DNA of 64,000 nucleotides from Diphasiastrum complanatum (GCA_029204225.1 CM055110.1:13766796-13830795); one strand, 5' to 3'. Shown: positions 31,200 to 43,604, numbered from the stretch's first letter. Translations and numbers: made by a program. The notes: generated by a model from the sequence alone, not told the origin.

Positions 31200-32420
31200 C
31201 ACATGCACATTCCACCGGAGAGAGGAGAGAGAATGTGCATTCCACCAAAGATAGGAGAGAGAACGTGCATTCCACCGGAGAGAGGAGATAGAACGTGCAT
31301 TCACCGAAGAGAGGAGAGAGAATGACAGATTCCTAGGAGAGAGAAAATTGGATGGACGTTATGCTCCTGGAGGTGGTCCCAAAATACAAAGGACACCTGA
31401 GCACAAGGCATTACGAATTTGTAATCTCTAGGGGAGACAGGTTTTATTTGGAACACAACAGACCAATCACATAGTCACACACATTTTGCTATACGAAAAA
31501 TGGGATCATTGTATTTTGCACCATCAATGACTTGACCATCAAATGACAAGTCAATATTCATTCAGAAAGGTTTCCCGAACACTGCTCAAAAGTGGAGGGC
31601 CCAAGCCTCAACGGAATGAGAAAACTTGACTGACACAAAACTAGATTTAGACTTGGCTCTGTAACAACGCGTGTCACCTGTGCTATGTTGCCTTGTTTTG
31701 TTTTGACAACTTTATTATTTTGCATTGGTATATTAAAGACCTCATGAGCCTGCCCGAGCAAGAATGACGTGCTGCAGCGTAGCAAACTCTAGGGGTAGGG
31801 TAGAGCTGGAGGATTGCACTCCTTCAGCCCCTACCCTTGGGTGGGGCTCTCACAAGCATAAAGTCCTCACCCTCGAATTTGATTACTTACCTATTTTTTT
31901 AAATATATGTTTTACATCTACATTTTAGGCCAAACAAATATTTGGAGCCCCAGAGGAGAGAGAACGTGCATTCCATCGGAGAGACGAGATAGAACGTGCA
32001 TTCACCGAAGAGAGGAGAGAGAATGACATATTCCTAGGAGAGAGAAAATTGGATGGACATTATGCTCTTGGAGGTGGTCCCAAAATACAAAGGACACCTG
32101 AGCACAAGGCATTACGAATGAGTAATCTCCAGGGGAGACAGGCTTTATCTTGAACACAACAGACCAATCACATAGTCACACATGGGATCATTTTATTTTG
32201 AACCATCAATGACTTGACTATCAATGATTTGACCATCAAATGACAAGTCAATACACCTTTGTTCTATCTCGTTGCCCTTCCATCCTTGGATGAAATGCCC
32301 TTCTATCGTTAGACGAAAGGCTCCAACACTCGGTAAGGGTGCAAAATAGGTTGATCCCAAAATTAAGTGACACAAGCTCGAAAGTCAGTGTATAAGAATC
32401 ATATTTGACAAGAAGGCTCG
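31200..32420. repeat. Duplicated segment, part D tandem units, copy 1
   Basis: Two head-to-tail units (from about 31213 and 31957) begin with short repeats of GGAGAGAGAACGTGCATTCC (about 30-bp period) and continue to TTTGGAGCCCCAG. They correspond to the longer units at 38028-39104 and 39105-40190 but carry internal deletions. The MITE is reduced to its right end near 31565 and its left end near 32379. Confidence 0.85.
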
Positions 32421-32797
32421 CACAATCATTTCGTAATGCATTTCATTAGAAACTATGCTTCATCATTGCACAAGTTTTATGAAAGCACAACATTTTTCCA
32501 TGTGTTAAATTCACTTCTTTCGAGACCTAGAAGCATATTGTGAAGTACAAGTAGACCATGTTAAAAGATTTGTCCTTGGCCTCTTTGGAAACCAAATGCA
32601 ACACAAACCAAGAGATCATTTTGAGTCTAATTAATTTTGTGCTTCAGAGTGGCATTTTGCAAGAAATAAGTGTTTAAATTGTACTAATAATAATAAAAGA
32701 TAAATCTTAAGCCTCATATGAGGCAACAAACTTCCTAAAAGTTTATTTGATCCAAGGAAACAAGAGGCCCCATAAAAATTTGGCAGCTCATCAAAAG
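32421..32797. other. No recognised feature
   Basis: AT-rich spacer. No coding frame, repeat partner or element terminus was identified. Confidence 0.6.
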
Positions 32798-33180
32798 GAA
32801 TACAAAACATATGCTATGGAACTCGTGGAGGAGGCTCCTATTTGTGCACACAAAGAGTGAACCCCATTTTGTAACATTTTGAGTTCCACCTCTTGACTAG
32901 TAGGTGAACCCCATTCTATAATCTTTTGAATCCCACCTCTTACATGATAATAGGAGGCCTCTTTATTATAAACATTACTCAAGTTGAGAGAGTCTAAATT
33001 ACTAGCTCCCACATGGTTTTCCATCTTTCGGAAAGAGGCTCACAGAATATACATTTAGCGTATCACTAGTAGTCTTCATGCTCTCAGACTTGGCTCTCAA
33101 CATCATCTCCACTGGAAATTCTTTTTGAGTGATGAGGAACCGCATCGACACCTCAGGGGCATGGCATCAGCTAACATTAT
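32798..33180. repeat. Third copy of part B with empty insertion site
   Basis: Matches 19965-20332 plus the first bases after 29540. It includes the uninterrupted site CCTCAGGGGCATGGCATCAG (GCATG at 33159-33163). It contains an internal direct repeat of about 50 bp (GTGAACCCCATT near 32867 and 32905). Confidence 0.88.
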
Positions 33181-33344
33181 CCTCCTCCTATAGTGTTGTA
33201 GGACCCATTGCAATGCCTTTGACGCTTGGTTCTTGGAAAGGCATGGATGAACATTTGCCTGCGTAAATCCAAGAACTTATTTGTTGATATTGTCGCGCTT
33301 CTAGGCAACAACTTCAATATTTGCAACGGCTTGTCAAGATAGCC

Positions 33345-33925
33345 CTATGTAACTGAGTGTCTCTCGTTTGTCTTTCTCGACTCTTTTCTTTGGATTTCCC
33401 GAACAATTTCTTGTAGGTCTTGCAAATATTCATCAATTGCCTCGGCCCTCTTCGTATCCTCCTTTCTGCTTCTGGGTATTTCATCAATTCTTCCAGTTGT
33501 AGTCTCGGCCTTGGGGTGCTCCTCCTGGTTGAGTCCCTTTGGATTGCCCGTCTGTCTTTTCAGCATTTGTCTTTTGGAGTGGGATCAACTGCAAGTGTAT
33601 CTTCTGCTTGTGTGGTTGCAGCTAGCTCCCTTTCTCCCTCCCCTAAATCTGTTGCCTATGGTGGGTGTTGGAATGCTACCATAGAATCAACTACTTGTTG
33701 GATGTGAGGGGATGATGTCAGTAGTTGTAATGTCCCGGTTGGTGATTGGGACCTGGATCTTCTAGCAGCAGGTAATTGCACTTGTGGTGATTGTGGCTGT
33801 TGAGTTTCCATCAGTTGTAGCTGTTGTGAGGAAGTGGCAGTGATGTTCTTGTAGTCCTGGCGCATCTGGTCTGCAATCTACCTTCCTCATCATGAACATT
33901 GTCTCATTGTTGCACATTTGGTGAG
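33345..33925 (-). pseudogene. Q/P/S-rich unrecognised ORF relic
   Basis: Two frames, 33865-33656 (MRQDYKNITATSSQQLQLME, then P/Q/S-rich) and 33566-33345 (charged, RKEDTKRAEAIDEYLQDLQE), are separated by a shift. Upstream the minus strand reads ANKDPDLAAACAYLTKC into part R1. It looks like the end of a decayed gene or retroelement ORF. No family recognised. Confidence 0.4.
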
Positions 33926-35460
33926 ATAGGCACATGCAGCTGCTAGATCTGGATCTTTGTTAGCATACAAGTCGATGTGATTGTAGCACTTTGTGAGAGC
34001 ACGTGGTCGTGGCACTCAAGTAGAACATTTGGTGGAGCACTCGGTTCGAACATTTGGTCGAAGCACGTTGGACCAAATTTTTACAATTTCTCTGTAGTTG
34101 ACTCAAAGACCAATGTCTCAATTATATACAAGAATCAACTTGGAAGTGACATGGATCTCGCAAAAAACTTAGATATGCACAGATATCCTAAACTCTCTAC
34201 AAGGCGATCTGGAGATGGATAGATAAATAAAAAAATTCATGCTTGAGATACTCGACAATTAGGACTGTCTGTCAATAGCTATATCCTCATGTAAAAAATT
34301 AAATAAAAGCAAATATAGAAAAATAGATGCAATTACAAGAAAACAACATTCTAAGAACACACATATAAAATCAAACACATAAAAAAAATGATAAAAATAA
34401 ACAAGGAAATATACCAATTTTGTAAAGAGTTAGTGAAGATTTGGTTGAAGATTTTGGTGGAAGAGAGTCGGTTCAGAAATTCAAATGGAAGCCTCGGCTA
34501 AAAAATCTCAGTTTGGACGTTTGGTTAGTTCTGGTAGTGTACTAGCTGTCGGATATAACATCAGATGTAAGATAAGAAGATTATCATCGAATGTATTTCA
34601 ATCAATATGAATTAGTCAAGCATTAGACATAAGATCAGATGTGATGAGGGATTGAGTAGTTGAATATAAAATAGGGTGACTCACCAATGTGCTTGTCGGA
34701 TGCAACTATCATAGCAGTTCATCACGAAAACATCGTCGAATGTAGATTCATCGGATGTGAACGCGTTGGATGTCAATGTATCGGATGTAGGTCGGATGTA
34801 GATCGTCGAATGTAGGTGGAATGTAGTGTCGGATGCAAACTGAATGTAGTGTCGAATGCAAATGCAAATGGGCGTCGAATGGAACTATTGGTTGGAAAGG
34901 GTGGATGCAAATAGCAAATGCAATTTGGCAGATGCAAAGTTGTTGGATTCACAATAATAATAATTTCTGTCGGATGCAATCTGTCAGATGCAAATCTGTC
35001 AGATGCAATATGTCAAATGTAATTCTATCGGATGCAATTCTGTCGGATGCAATTTTGTCGGAGGCAATCTGTCGGATGCAAATCTGTTGGATGCTCTTTT
35101 GTCGGATGCAATCTTGTCGGATGCACATCTGTCAGATACAAATATGTCGAATGCAAATCTGTTGGATGCAATCTGTCAGATGCAAATTTGTCGAATGCAA
35201 TCTGTCGCAACTCTGTGCCTACCAAAATTGGAGTGTAGAGGATTGATTTCAAAAAAATTTAGATAGGAGTGGGTCAGTGGTTTTCTTAAACATGTATGGT
35301 AAAATTGCACAAATCTGGATTGATCTTTGAAAGGGGTTCTGATGCAATCATTATCTCATAGAAAAGGTGGAATGCGTGCTTGTGAAAATTATGAATGTAG
35401 AAAGAGTGTAGGCAATCAAAATCAAGAAGAACTGCTCGATTCATGGTTATATACAAGTTC
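33926..35460. repeat. Duplicated segment, part R1, copy 2
   Basis: Copy of 17794-19313. Unlike copy 1, its left flank continues into 33345-33925 and has no LTR element. The last bases join part B directly at 35460. Confidence 0.92.
34735..35210. repeat. 15-bp degenerate minisatellite, copy 2
   Basis: The same array as 18590-19065, with a few unit substitutions but equal length. The open 92-aa frame is kept (34988-35266, +). Confidence 0.9.
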
Positions 35461-35840
35461 TAAATTACTAGCTCCCACATGAGATTTCCATCTTTCGGGA
35501 ATTACCATGGGGCTCACAGAATATACATTTAGTGTATCACTAGTAATCCTCATGCTCTCAGACTCGGCTCTCAATGTCATCTCCACTGGAAGCCCTTTTT
35601 GGGTGATGAGGTACTGCATCGACACCTCAGGGCATGGCATCAGCTAACATTGTTCTCATTTCCTTTTGGATGAATTTTGTGGTAGGATACATATTGGTAG
35701 GAATGTGTTATTGCTTGTTCCATAATTTTGTAGGTTTGTTCTTGTGGAAACGAATTAAAGTTTGCAATCTATATCTCTGTAGAAAGTTGACTGTAGTGGC
35801 CTCCAAGTACATGTCACGTGTAAGTTCACTCCCAAGGGAT
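35422..35840 (-). pseudogene. Coding-like relic, uninterrupted copy (parts B and C)
   Basis: The minus frame from about 35830 reads SELTRDMYLEATTVNFLQRY, LQTLIRFHKNKPTKLWNKQ, a stop, and KEMRTMLADAMP. A shift near 35635 leads to CPEVSMQYLITQKGLPVEM, ESESMRITSDTLNVYSVSP and MVIPERWKSHVGASNLELVY. It is the pre-insertion form of the frame split at 20332/29541. Function unknown; the conserved frame across three copies suggests a once coding sequence. Confidence 0.42.
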
Positions 35841-36690
35841 TACTGCTTTCCCTAGTGCGGTTAGCTTGGTTGAATGGCTTTCCTATCTAACCACACCTAG
35901 TTAACCACCTAACTAATCACAAGCATGAACAAGCAAGGGAGGTCTCTTACACCTTCCCCTCTCTCACCTCACTAAAAACACAAGAAGATAGCAAAAGCAA
36001 TTAACTAGAAAGCATTCATAAATAGCAAAAAGCAACAAAAGAGAGAGATGAGAGAGTGAGGTGCAAGGATGTTCAGATTATCAAATGGGCATTATCTTCT
36101 CCTTCTATATGAACATGAAAACTGAGTACAAGAGGTGCCTTTTTATTCTTGGGGAACGCCCTACCTTGATCTTTGATTGGGTAAATCTAAATGGCAAGGA
36201 TCCTAATCCAAGCCCTTCACATAAAATCTAATGGTTTCGAATTGAGAAGGGTGCCCCTCACATAAATCATGTGAGTTTCTTTTTGGAGCATGATTCATGT
36301 GAGTTCTTCCAAACTTAGAACCATCTCAGACTTGACTTTGAGATTTTTATTTATTTTATGCCCCAAGTTGCTTCTTCCTGGTTCTACAAGTTTTACAGAA
36401 CATCTTAGCATGCTCATTGGGTTGGGCTTATACACATAGGATGCCAGTGCCCTCGCACTTATTACTCCTAACTATAGAGTGTACTGTGGCGGGAAGATAA
36501 GAGAGAGAATGATAGAGTAAAAGAAATTGTTACAGATGCTTGCTTTAGCTTTCATTTTATTATTTCAAGATTTTTAAGCTATTTTTTGGATGAAGTAGAG
36601 TCTTAAGAGTGTGAAAAGGGAGACATAGTAAAAAAATAGGAAGTATTGTGGGTTTTTTTGTGCTTGAGTTTACTTTGAAGTGCCTGAAAT
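35637..36690. repeat. Duplicated segment, part C, copy 2
   Basis: Copy of 29541-30600 with scattered substitutions. Single GCATG site at 35632-35636 just upstream. Apart from the relic at its left edge, nothing coding is seen. Confidence 0.9.
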
Positions 36691-37176
36691 AATCATTGAT
36701 TCTTTTTGTGATTATCCTTTGAGGGTTTTTCGAAAAATTCTTTACTTATGCAATAACAATTGGCAAAAGCCAATTACATATACATCAATGTAGTGTTCTC
36801 AAACACTTCTTGAAATTTGGTGATCCTTGAAAAGTGAAATAAATAGAATTAAAAATCTCAAAATTGGACATTCAAAACTACAAAAACTAAACACATAATC
36901 ATTAATAAAGGTAGAGGACTCCAAAATAATGTCATGCAAAAGGGATGGAATGCAGGTCATGTGCATACAGTGATTTTGCCATGGAAAATGATGACATGCA
37001 AAGTCTCAGAAGGTGGTATTGCACGCATGCAAGTAGTGTTATGATTCTTGATCCAAAAGTGGAAGTTCTTGGGCATACAAGCTTGAGAATGGATCATAAA
37101 TGATGGGAGATCCATTGCATCTTGAAGAGGCTAGTTGTGAGACTTTAGTTTTTGAAAATGAGTGGAAGGAAGGGGG

Positions 37177-37319
<143 letters not shown>

Positions 37320-37342
37320 GGATCATCATCCAAGATCTTCCA

Positions 37343-37850
37343 TCAATTTGGCATGATTTCCTTGTGCCAGAGCTCCAGAGACTCCTTCTCCAATTCACCT
37401 ACACACACAAGCAAACAAAAGACAAGAAAAATAAGCATTATCTTGGTGATTTTTAGCTCGTATCCTCTCTGCACCGCTTCAATGTTGCGTAGATACATGA
37501 TCATTTGCCAAACCTCTAAATTCACATTAGCCAGCCAATCTGGAGTATCTGGCTCTAGCGTATGATCTTTCTACTCATCGAGTATGTCTTCTGTGTCGGT
37601 GGCAGTAGCAGCAGCTATTATAGTTGTTTCAACAGCAACATCAATGACATTATCCACAACCTCTTGGACCTGCTCAATTCGAAAAGCTATAGAGTCCTAG
37701 TTGTCTTCCTTTGTTTCTACATTTGCCATTGAAGTGTTGACCACGAAATCTGACACAACAGCATCCTTAGGTACTAAGTCATGTGTAGCTTGACTCGGGC
37801 ATGTGTCAACATCAACGATCTCAATGGAGCTAAGATCGACTTGTTGTGGT
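37343..37850 (-). pseudogene. Acidic coding-like relic, copy 2
   Basis: The minus frame reads VDLSSIEIVDVDT, VVSDFVVNTSMANVETKEDN, stop, FRIEQVQEVVDNVIDVAVET, EDILDE, stop, LEPDTPDWLANVNLEVWQMI, YLRNIEAVQRGYELKITKI and ELWHKEIMPN. Two stops over about 170 codons. Less decayed than the copy at 30601-31020. No family recognised. Confidence 0.42.
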
Positions 37851-38024
37851 TTTTTAGTTTTTATTTTTTTTCATTTTTCGGCCGTATGGCTGTACGCGTG
37901 GACCAGATTTTTATTTTTTTTTCGATTTTTTGCCGTTTTTTTTTCGCAAATTTTTTTACGTTGTGGTGGAATGTGGATGTGGATAGCCAATGACGAGCTG
38001 CCACATAGCACATGCACATTCCAC

Positions 38025-39104
38025 CGGAGAGAGGAGAGAGAACATGCATTCCACCGGAGAGAACATGCATTCCACGGGAGAGAGGAGATAGAACGTGCAT
38101 TCACCGAAGAGAGGAGAGAGAATGACAGATTCCTAGGAGAGAGAAAATTAGATGGACATTATGCTCCTGGAGGTGGTCCCAAAATACAAAGGACACCTGA
38201 GCACAAGGCATTACGAATTTGTCATCTCTATTGGAGACAGGTTTTATCTGGAACACAACAGACCAATCTCATAGTCACACACGTTTTGTTATAAGAAAAA
38301 TGAGATCATTGTATTTTGCACCATCAATGACTTGACTATCAATGACTTGACCATCAAATGACACGTCAATAGTCATTGGTGGTGAATACACCATTGTTCT
38401 ATCTCGTTGCCCTTCCATCCTTGGATGAAATGCCCTTCTATCGATAGATGAAAGGCTCCAACTCTCGGTAAGGGTGCAAAATAGGTTGATCCCAAAATTA
38501 AGTGACACAAGCTCGAAAGTCAGTGTTCGGGAAAGCCGGCATAGTTCAAGAATGGAACCGGCATCTTTTCTCAAAAACCGGCATGGCAAAAATTGTACAT
38601 GATTTTTTATGTCATAAATCTTGGGTTTTATAAGGAAAAATCGGCAAATAAGAGCTTGTCACTCAATAGAGGCTGACGAACTTTTTCACATATCGGTTTT
38701 TGGAGGGAAACCTCAAAAAGGTTTCCCGAACACTGCTCTAAAGTAGAGGCCCCAAGCCTCAACAGAATGAGAAAACTTGACAGACACGAAACTAGATTTA
38801 GACTTGGCTTTGTAACAACGCGTGTCACCTGTGCTATGTTGCCTTGTTTTGTTTTGACAACTTTATTATTTTGCATTGGTATATTAAAGACCTCATGAGC
38901 CTGCCCGAGTAAGAATGACGTGTTGCAGCCTAGCAAACTCTAGGGGTAGGGTAGAGTTGGGGGATTGCACTCCTTCAGCCCCTACACTTGGGTGGGGGCT
39001 CTCACAAGCATAAAGTCCTCACCCTCAAATTTTATTACTTACTTAATTTTTTAAATATATGTTTTACATCTACATTTTAGGCCAAACAAATATTTGGAGC
39101 CCCA
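38025..39104. repeat. Part D tandem unit 1, copy 2
   Basis: About 1.08 kb from the GAGAGAGAACATGCATTCC short repeats to TATTTGGAGCCCCAG. Unit 2 follows head to tail. Contains a MITE. No coding frame is supported. Confidence 0.88.
38521..38735. mobile_element. MITE, 215 bp, 14-bp TIRs, 9-bp TSD
   Basis: Terminal inverted repeats CAGTGTTCGGGAAA and TTTCCCGAACACTG are perfect. Flanks are CTCGAAAGT (38512-38520) and CTCTAAAGT (38736-38744). A 9-bp duplication fits Mutator-like elements, while the CAGTG ends recall hAT. No coding capacity. Confidence 0.85.
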
Positions 39105-40190
39105 GAGGAGAGAGAACGTGCATTCCACGAGAGAGAGGAGAGAGAACGTGCATTCCACCGGAGAGAGAACGTGCATTCCACCGGAGAGAGGAGATAGAAC
39201 GTGCATTCACCGAAGAGAGGAGAGAGAAAATTGGATGGACATTATGCTCTTGGAGGTGGTCCCAAAATACAAAGGACACCTGAGCACAAGGCATTACGAA
39301 TGAGTAATCTCCAGGGGAGACAGGTTTTATCTGGAACACAACAGACCAATCACATAGTCACACACGTTTTGTTATAAGAAAAATGGGATCATTGTATTTT
39401 GCACCATCAATGACTTGACTGTCAATGACTTGACCATCAAATGACAAGTCAATAGTCATTATTGGTGAATACACCATTGTTCTATCTCATTGCCCTTCCA
39501 TCCTTGGATGAAATGCACTTCTATCGTTAGATGAAAGGCTCCAACACTCGATAAGGGTGCAAAATAGGTTGATCCCAAAATTAAGTGACACAAGCTCGAA
39601 AGTCAGTGTTCGGGAATGCCGGCACAGTTCAAGAATGGAACCGGCATCTTTTCTCAAAAACCGGCATGGCAAAAATTGTACAGGATTTTTTATGTCGTAA
39701 ATCTTGGGTTTTATAAGGAAAAACCGGCAAATAAGGGCTTGTCACTCAATAGAGGCTGACGAACATTTTCACATATCGGTTTTTGGAGGGAAACCTCAAA
39801 AAGGTTTCCCGAACACTGCTCGAAAGTGGAGGGCCCAAGTCTCAACGGAATGAGAAAACTTGACAGACACGAAACTAGATTTAGACTTGGCTCTGTAACA
39901 ACGCGTGTCACCTGTGCTATGTTGCCTTGTTTTGTTTTGACAACTTTATTATTTTGCGTTGGTATATTAAAGACCTCATGTGCCTGCCCGAGCAAGAATG
40001 ACGTGCTGCAGCCTAGCAAACTCTAGGGGTAGGGTAGAGCTGGGGGATTGCACTCCTTCAGCCCCTACCCTTGGGTGGGGCTCTCCCAAGCATAACGTCC
40101 TCACCCTCAAATTTTATTACTTACGTAATTATTTTAATATATGTTTTACATCTACATTTTAGGCCAAACAAATATTTGGAGCCCCAGGGA
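39105..40190. repeat. Part D tandem unit 2, copy 2
   Basis: Second unit with the same landmarks and MITE. Ends at TTTGGAGCCCCAG. The tandem arrangement predates the larger duplication because copy 1 also has two units. Confidence 0.88.
39604..39818. mobile_element. MITE, second copy, perfect 9-bp TSD
   Basis: Same ends; the flanks CTCGAAAGT at 39595-39603 and 39819-39827 are identical. It was copied with the tandem unit rather than inserted independently, since position and TSD are the same. Confidence 0.88.
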
Positions 40191-40935
40191 CCTATAAACT
40201 CCCTTTCATTCCCCAATAAACCAAGGTTTGACTAACATCTCCATTCTAGTCAATTATTTTATGACGGATAAATCGTGAGAAAAATGTTCTACCCCAAAAT
40301 TTGATACCAAAACCACTGCTCTCCATGTATGTCTTCTTTTTTTTAACACATCATTGTCCTCTCATTCTTTCTTTTTAGAAGACATCATTATAAACTTTAT
40401 AATTCAAGGATTAGTCAATAGATATATTTATTGGAATCCCATTAGTGATTGTAGATGGTTGGAATACATTTTATAAACATGGAATGGTTTCACTCTTGTA
40501 TGCTTTTGCATAGGCTATCATAGTATAATATAGTGTATAGTAACATCGTCTTATGAAAGTTTATGTATCAACATCATTATGTAGAAATTTTAATAGTATT
40601 TTGGTATGTTTCTATATAAGTCTATGTATAGAAATGAGTGCAAAATGACATGTTCTAGAAAGAAAAAATGGTCAGCCTGAGATGGAAGGTCCTGAACGGC
40701 CAAGGAAATGGACCTTCCTCGACGTAAAACATTTTCTACTTTTTTTAACCTTCTTTTGTTGTAGAGTTTTTAAGTAGAAGGTGCACGTAAAAAAATGTAC
40801 ACTTTTTACATGCAACTTCCAACATCTAAAAGATGCATGTAAAATTTAGAAATTTTTTTTGAGTCTCATAGATTCATGGTAGTGACACCTTCCTTCTCTT
40901 TGTAAAAAAAGAAAAACTAATTTTATGTATGTGAT
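40191..40935. other. No recognised feature
   Basis: AT-rich DNA with homopolymer runs. No coding frame, terminus or repeat partner was identified. Confidence 0.6.
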
Positions 40936-41090
40936 GAAGTTCTAGGGCAAGATTGTGTCATCCTTGCCCAAGGCTACGGGCTCAAGGAGTGTAATCGCCA
41001 AGCTCTACCCTACTCATAGTGTTTGCTAGGGGCAGTCTCATGAGGTGTCTAATATGTAGCAGTCCTGAGGAGTGATATTGGACACGTGGC
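40936..41090. repeat. Inverted diverged copy of part of unit D
   Basis: Read in reverse complement it carries CCTCATGAGACTGCCC, AGGGTAGAGCTTGG and ACACTCCTTGAGCCC. These match GACCTCATGAGCCTGCCC, AGGGTAGAGCTGGG and GCACTCCTTCAGCCC of the D units. About 150 bp, roughly 75-80 percent similar by eye. Confidence 0.65.
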
Positions 41091-41488
41091 ATTATGTCAT
41101 TGATTGAGAGAATGTTAATTATGTTCCATAGTGCAGGCCTGTAAACAGATTTAGATCTTGACCGTCTATGTCTCTCCTACTACTTCAAGTATCGTTAATC
41201 CAATGGTGGGCTACAACTTGAAGCAATATTAGTAGCTACTCCAGCTCAGCCTCCTACACACAATAGCCCACATGGGGACGAAGGATACATAGTCAACAAA
41301 ATAATGATGTCGTCAAGAATAAAATATATGTATCTGAAAATCCAAACAAAGACTAGTCCTGAAGGGAAGTCGTCGTTTGAAGAGGGAAAGACTAAATCTG
41401 GTTTAGGGTAGTAGTGCAGAAGAAAGTAGTGCGATCAGGATCGCTGGGTCTGGTTTTCAGGAAAGCGGTTGATCTGGTTTTGTTCCCG

Positions 41489-41881
41489 ATGGTCTTGCTG
41501 GTCCTTGTTGCTTCTGGTTTTTTCTCTCCATCTCGGGGGGCTCAAGGAGATCAGACAGCAGTCCAAAATGAAGAGCTGCGAGCCGCAGGTAAGCAATGGA
41601 AGAGATCAGATAGTGGTCGATTTCAAAACAGGCCGAATCTTTTGGAACCGAAAACAGACGGGAAAGATTTGAGCCTTTCTTTGGTTGAAAGGACTCGTGA
41701 TCAGAAGAAGCAACCAAATCTTACGGATCACATGACAAGCACCAAGGCCGTGCGCTCTCCTGTTGAACACAATAATGACCTGATAAATGGAGAATTAGAT
41801 GATTTGAACGAACAAATTGAGGCGTTTATAGCAAAAGTTAGAAGGCAGATGAAGCAACAGGAGCGGCAAGGCATAACCTAG
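41489..41881 (+). CDS. Small protein with N-terminal hydrophobic segment and DUF761-like tail
   Basis: First in-frame ATG at 41489 gives 130 aa. The frame is open upstream to 41396 without an ATG (it reads KKVVRSGSLGLVFRKAVDLV), so an upstream exon or a truncated 5' end is possible. Candidate acceptors TTTAG and TGCAG lie at 41400-41420. The N-terminus MVLLVLVASGFF is a signal or membrane segment. The middle is hydrophilic. The C-terminus DLNEQIEAFIAKVRRQMKQQ resembles the conserved tail of plant DUF761 proteins (a Phe-Ile followed by Arg/Gln-rich residues), which often pair it with an N-terminal membrane segment. Base composition and codon use look more genic than the surroundings. An A10 run follows at about 41915, so a retrocopy cannot be excluded. 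Confidence 0.5.
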   Translation: MVLLVLVASGFFSPSRGAQGDQTAVQNEELRAAGKQWKRSDSGRFQNRPNLLEPKTDGKDLSLSLVERTRDQKKQPNLTDHMTSTKAVRSPVEHNNDLINGELDDLNEQIEAFIAKVRRQMKQQERQGIT

Positions 41882-43600
41882 GCCTCATACAGCAGCGGGC
41901 AATGAATATTAGCAAAAAAAAAAGGACATATGATTTTCGCTACCAGGTAAGCTCAGGCACCTCACCGCACTTGTTTCCATCTCGGGTCTTCGCCACATAT
42001 CCAGAATAAGGCATCGTATCAAGACGGAAACCTGAAGTATTTTAAATTTCCCGTTTCCACTGACAGAGTCTGTGGAAGGTATCTAGTTGAAATTACTGGG
42101 GAAGCTTTTCTGCAAGACGGTGTCTTACGGTAGCGTCCTTGCCACTACAGATTGTTGTGATCTGGATTAGAATCAGTTTGGGTTACAAGAGAAGATTCAG
42201 TTTGGCATTCTTTTTCCCCTACCACAGTCTACAACTATCCGCTCTTACGAATCGAGCAAAACATTTTATCTAGATCACATCAGCTTAGGTCCTTAAATGA
42301 AGTCCTTAGTCTTTGACTTGCAGTGCTCATTGCTGCTTATTGTCATCCACTCTTTTCCTATCGATTCGCACATAGAAAAGAGATGCAACAAAAGAGCTAC
42401 GCTTGAAACAAGAAGGTTAGGATTGCCTTTGAAACTTGATAGGACACCATCTCTGAACTGACTGCACAACACTCTGGTAATGACAAGATTCATGGGAATA
42501 TGGTAGGAATAAGCTGGGTATCGATTAAAACGCTACAATACATCCCAAAGTACATTAATAACTCAAGAATGTACTTTGATTATGTAGTGCTCACTCATTG
42601 GAAGCCAAAAAAAAAGGCTCTAATTTAATTTTTAAATTTCAACCCAAATTTGAATTCACAATCAATCTAAACCATTCCTAACTCGAAAGAAAATTCTGTT
42701 GCAAAAATTGATAAACATTACAAACAATCGATTAAATGAACTGTTCAATACAATTGTTGCTAAAAAGTAATGATCTGCTGTGTACAACTGCACATAATGT
42801 TTCTATTGATGTCAATGACATCAGGCTGATCACAGAAGCCTAACATCTACTATTTATGAAATCCAGAAATTGTTCATCGATTCCAATGTGCATTATTTGA
42901 CACTCTCTCTCTCAAATTCATCTCGAATTGGCTCAATGTGTTTTCTAGCTTTCGAATTCCATGTCCGATTTGAATCTGATTTGGTGTTGCATTTCATTCA
43001 CGTAGAGTGGAATTGACCTAAATCTGGTTCCACCAAGCTCTAGTCCATGCCACAACTCAATCCACAATCAAACTGGCCTCACCATAATAAAAATTACAAG
43101 ATGAACTTGACAGAATACTGGTTTCAAATCTAGTTATATTTTAGAAATGTAGAATTCAAGCTCTATCTTGAAGGATAACTGTTTATCAGATTTTTATCTA
43201 AGGATATCTTTAGTTTTCCCTTCAATGTCTTAACAACCTCTTGGCATAGATTTTTATGCGATTTGTGCATGATTTTTGGATTTTTCAAAGTTTTAGTTGG
43301 AAACTCCTTTTGATGTCTCCACCAACAATAACTTTTGAAACAATTAGTCAGCAATGTATAGAAATATACCACAATACTTCCTTAGAAAATCTTGCTACAC
43401 GACAATTACATGAATTTAAAAAAAAGACCTTTCAACACTTGTGACTATAAACCCACTACAAATCTGCATGCATCCACTCAATGTCATCCTTAAACTACTT
43501 CAATTAAATCTACTCACTGAAGACACTATAACATGATAAAAATATATATCCTTATGCATATACGTCAGTCCATATGCTAACCATGTCATAATTGTCCATT
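41882..43600. other. No recognised feature
   Basis: Mixed-composition intergenic DNA, AT-rich from about 42600. Short ORFs at 42293-42493 and 43163-43444 show no motif. No repeat partner in the window was seen. Confidence 0.6.
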
Positions 43601-43604
43601 AATG

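Noticed and set aside
41414-41488. Non-ATG start giving a 155-aa form of the DUF761-like protein
   Set aside because: The extension begins with GTG. The first ATG is at 41489, directly before the hydrophobic segment. The upstream part may be an exon remnant.
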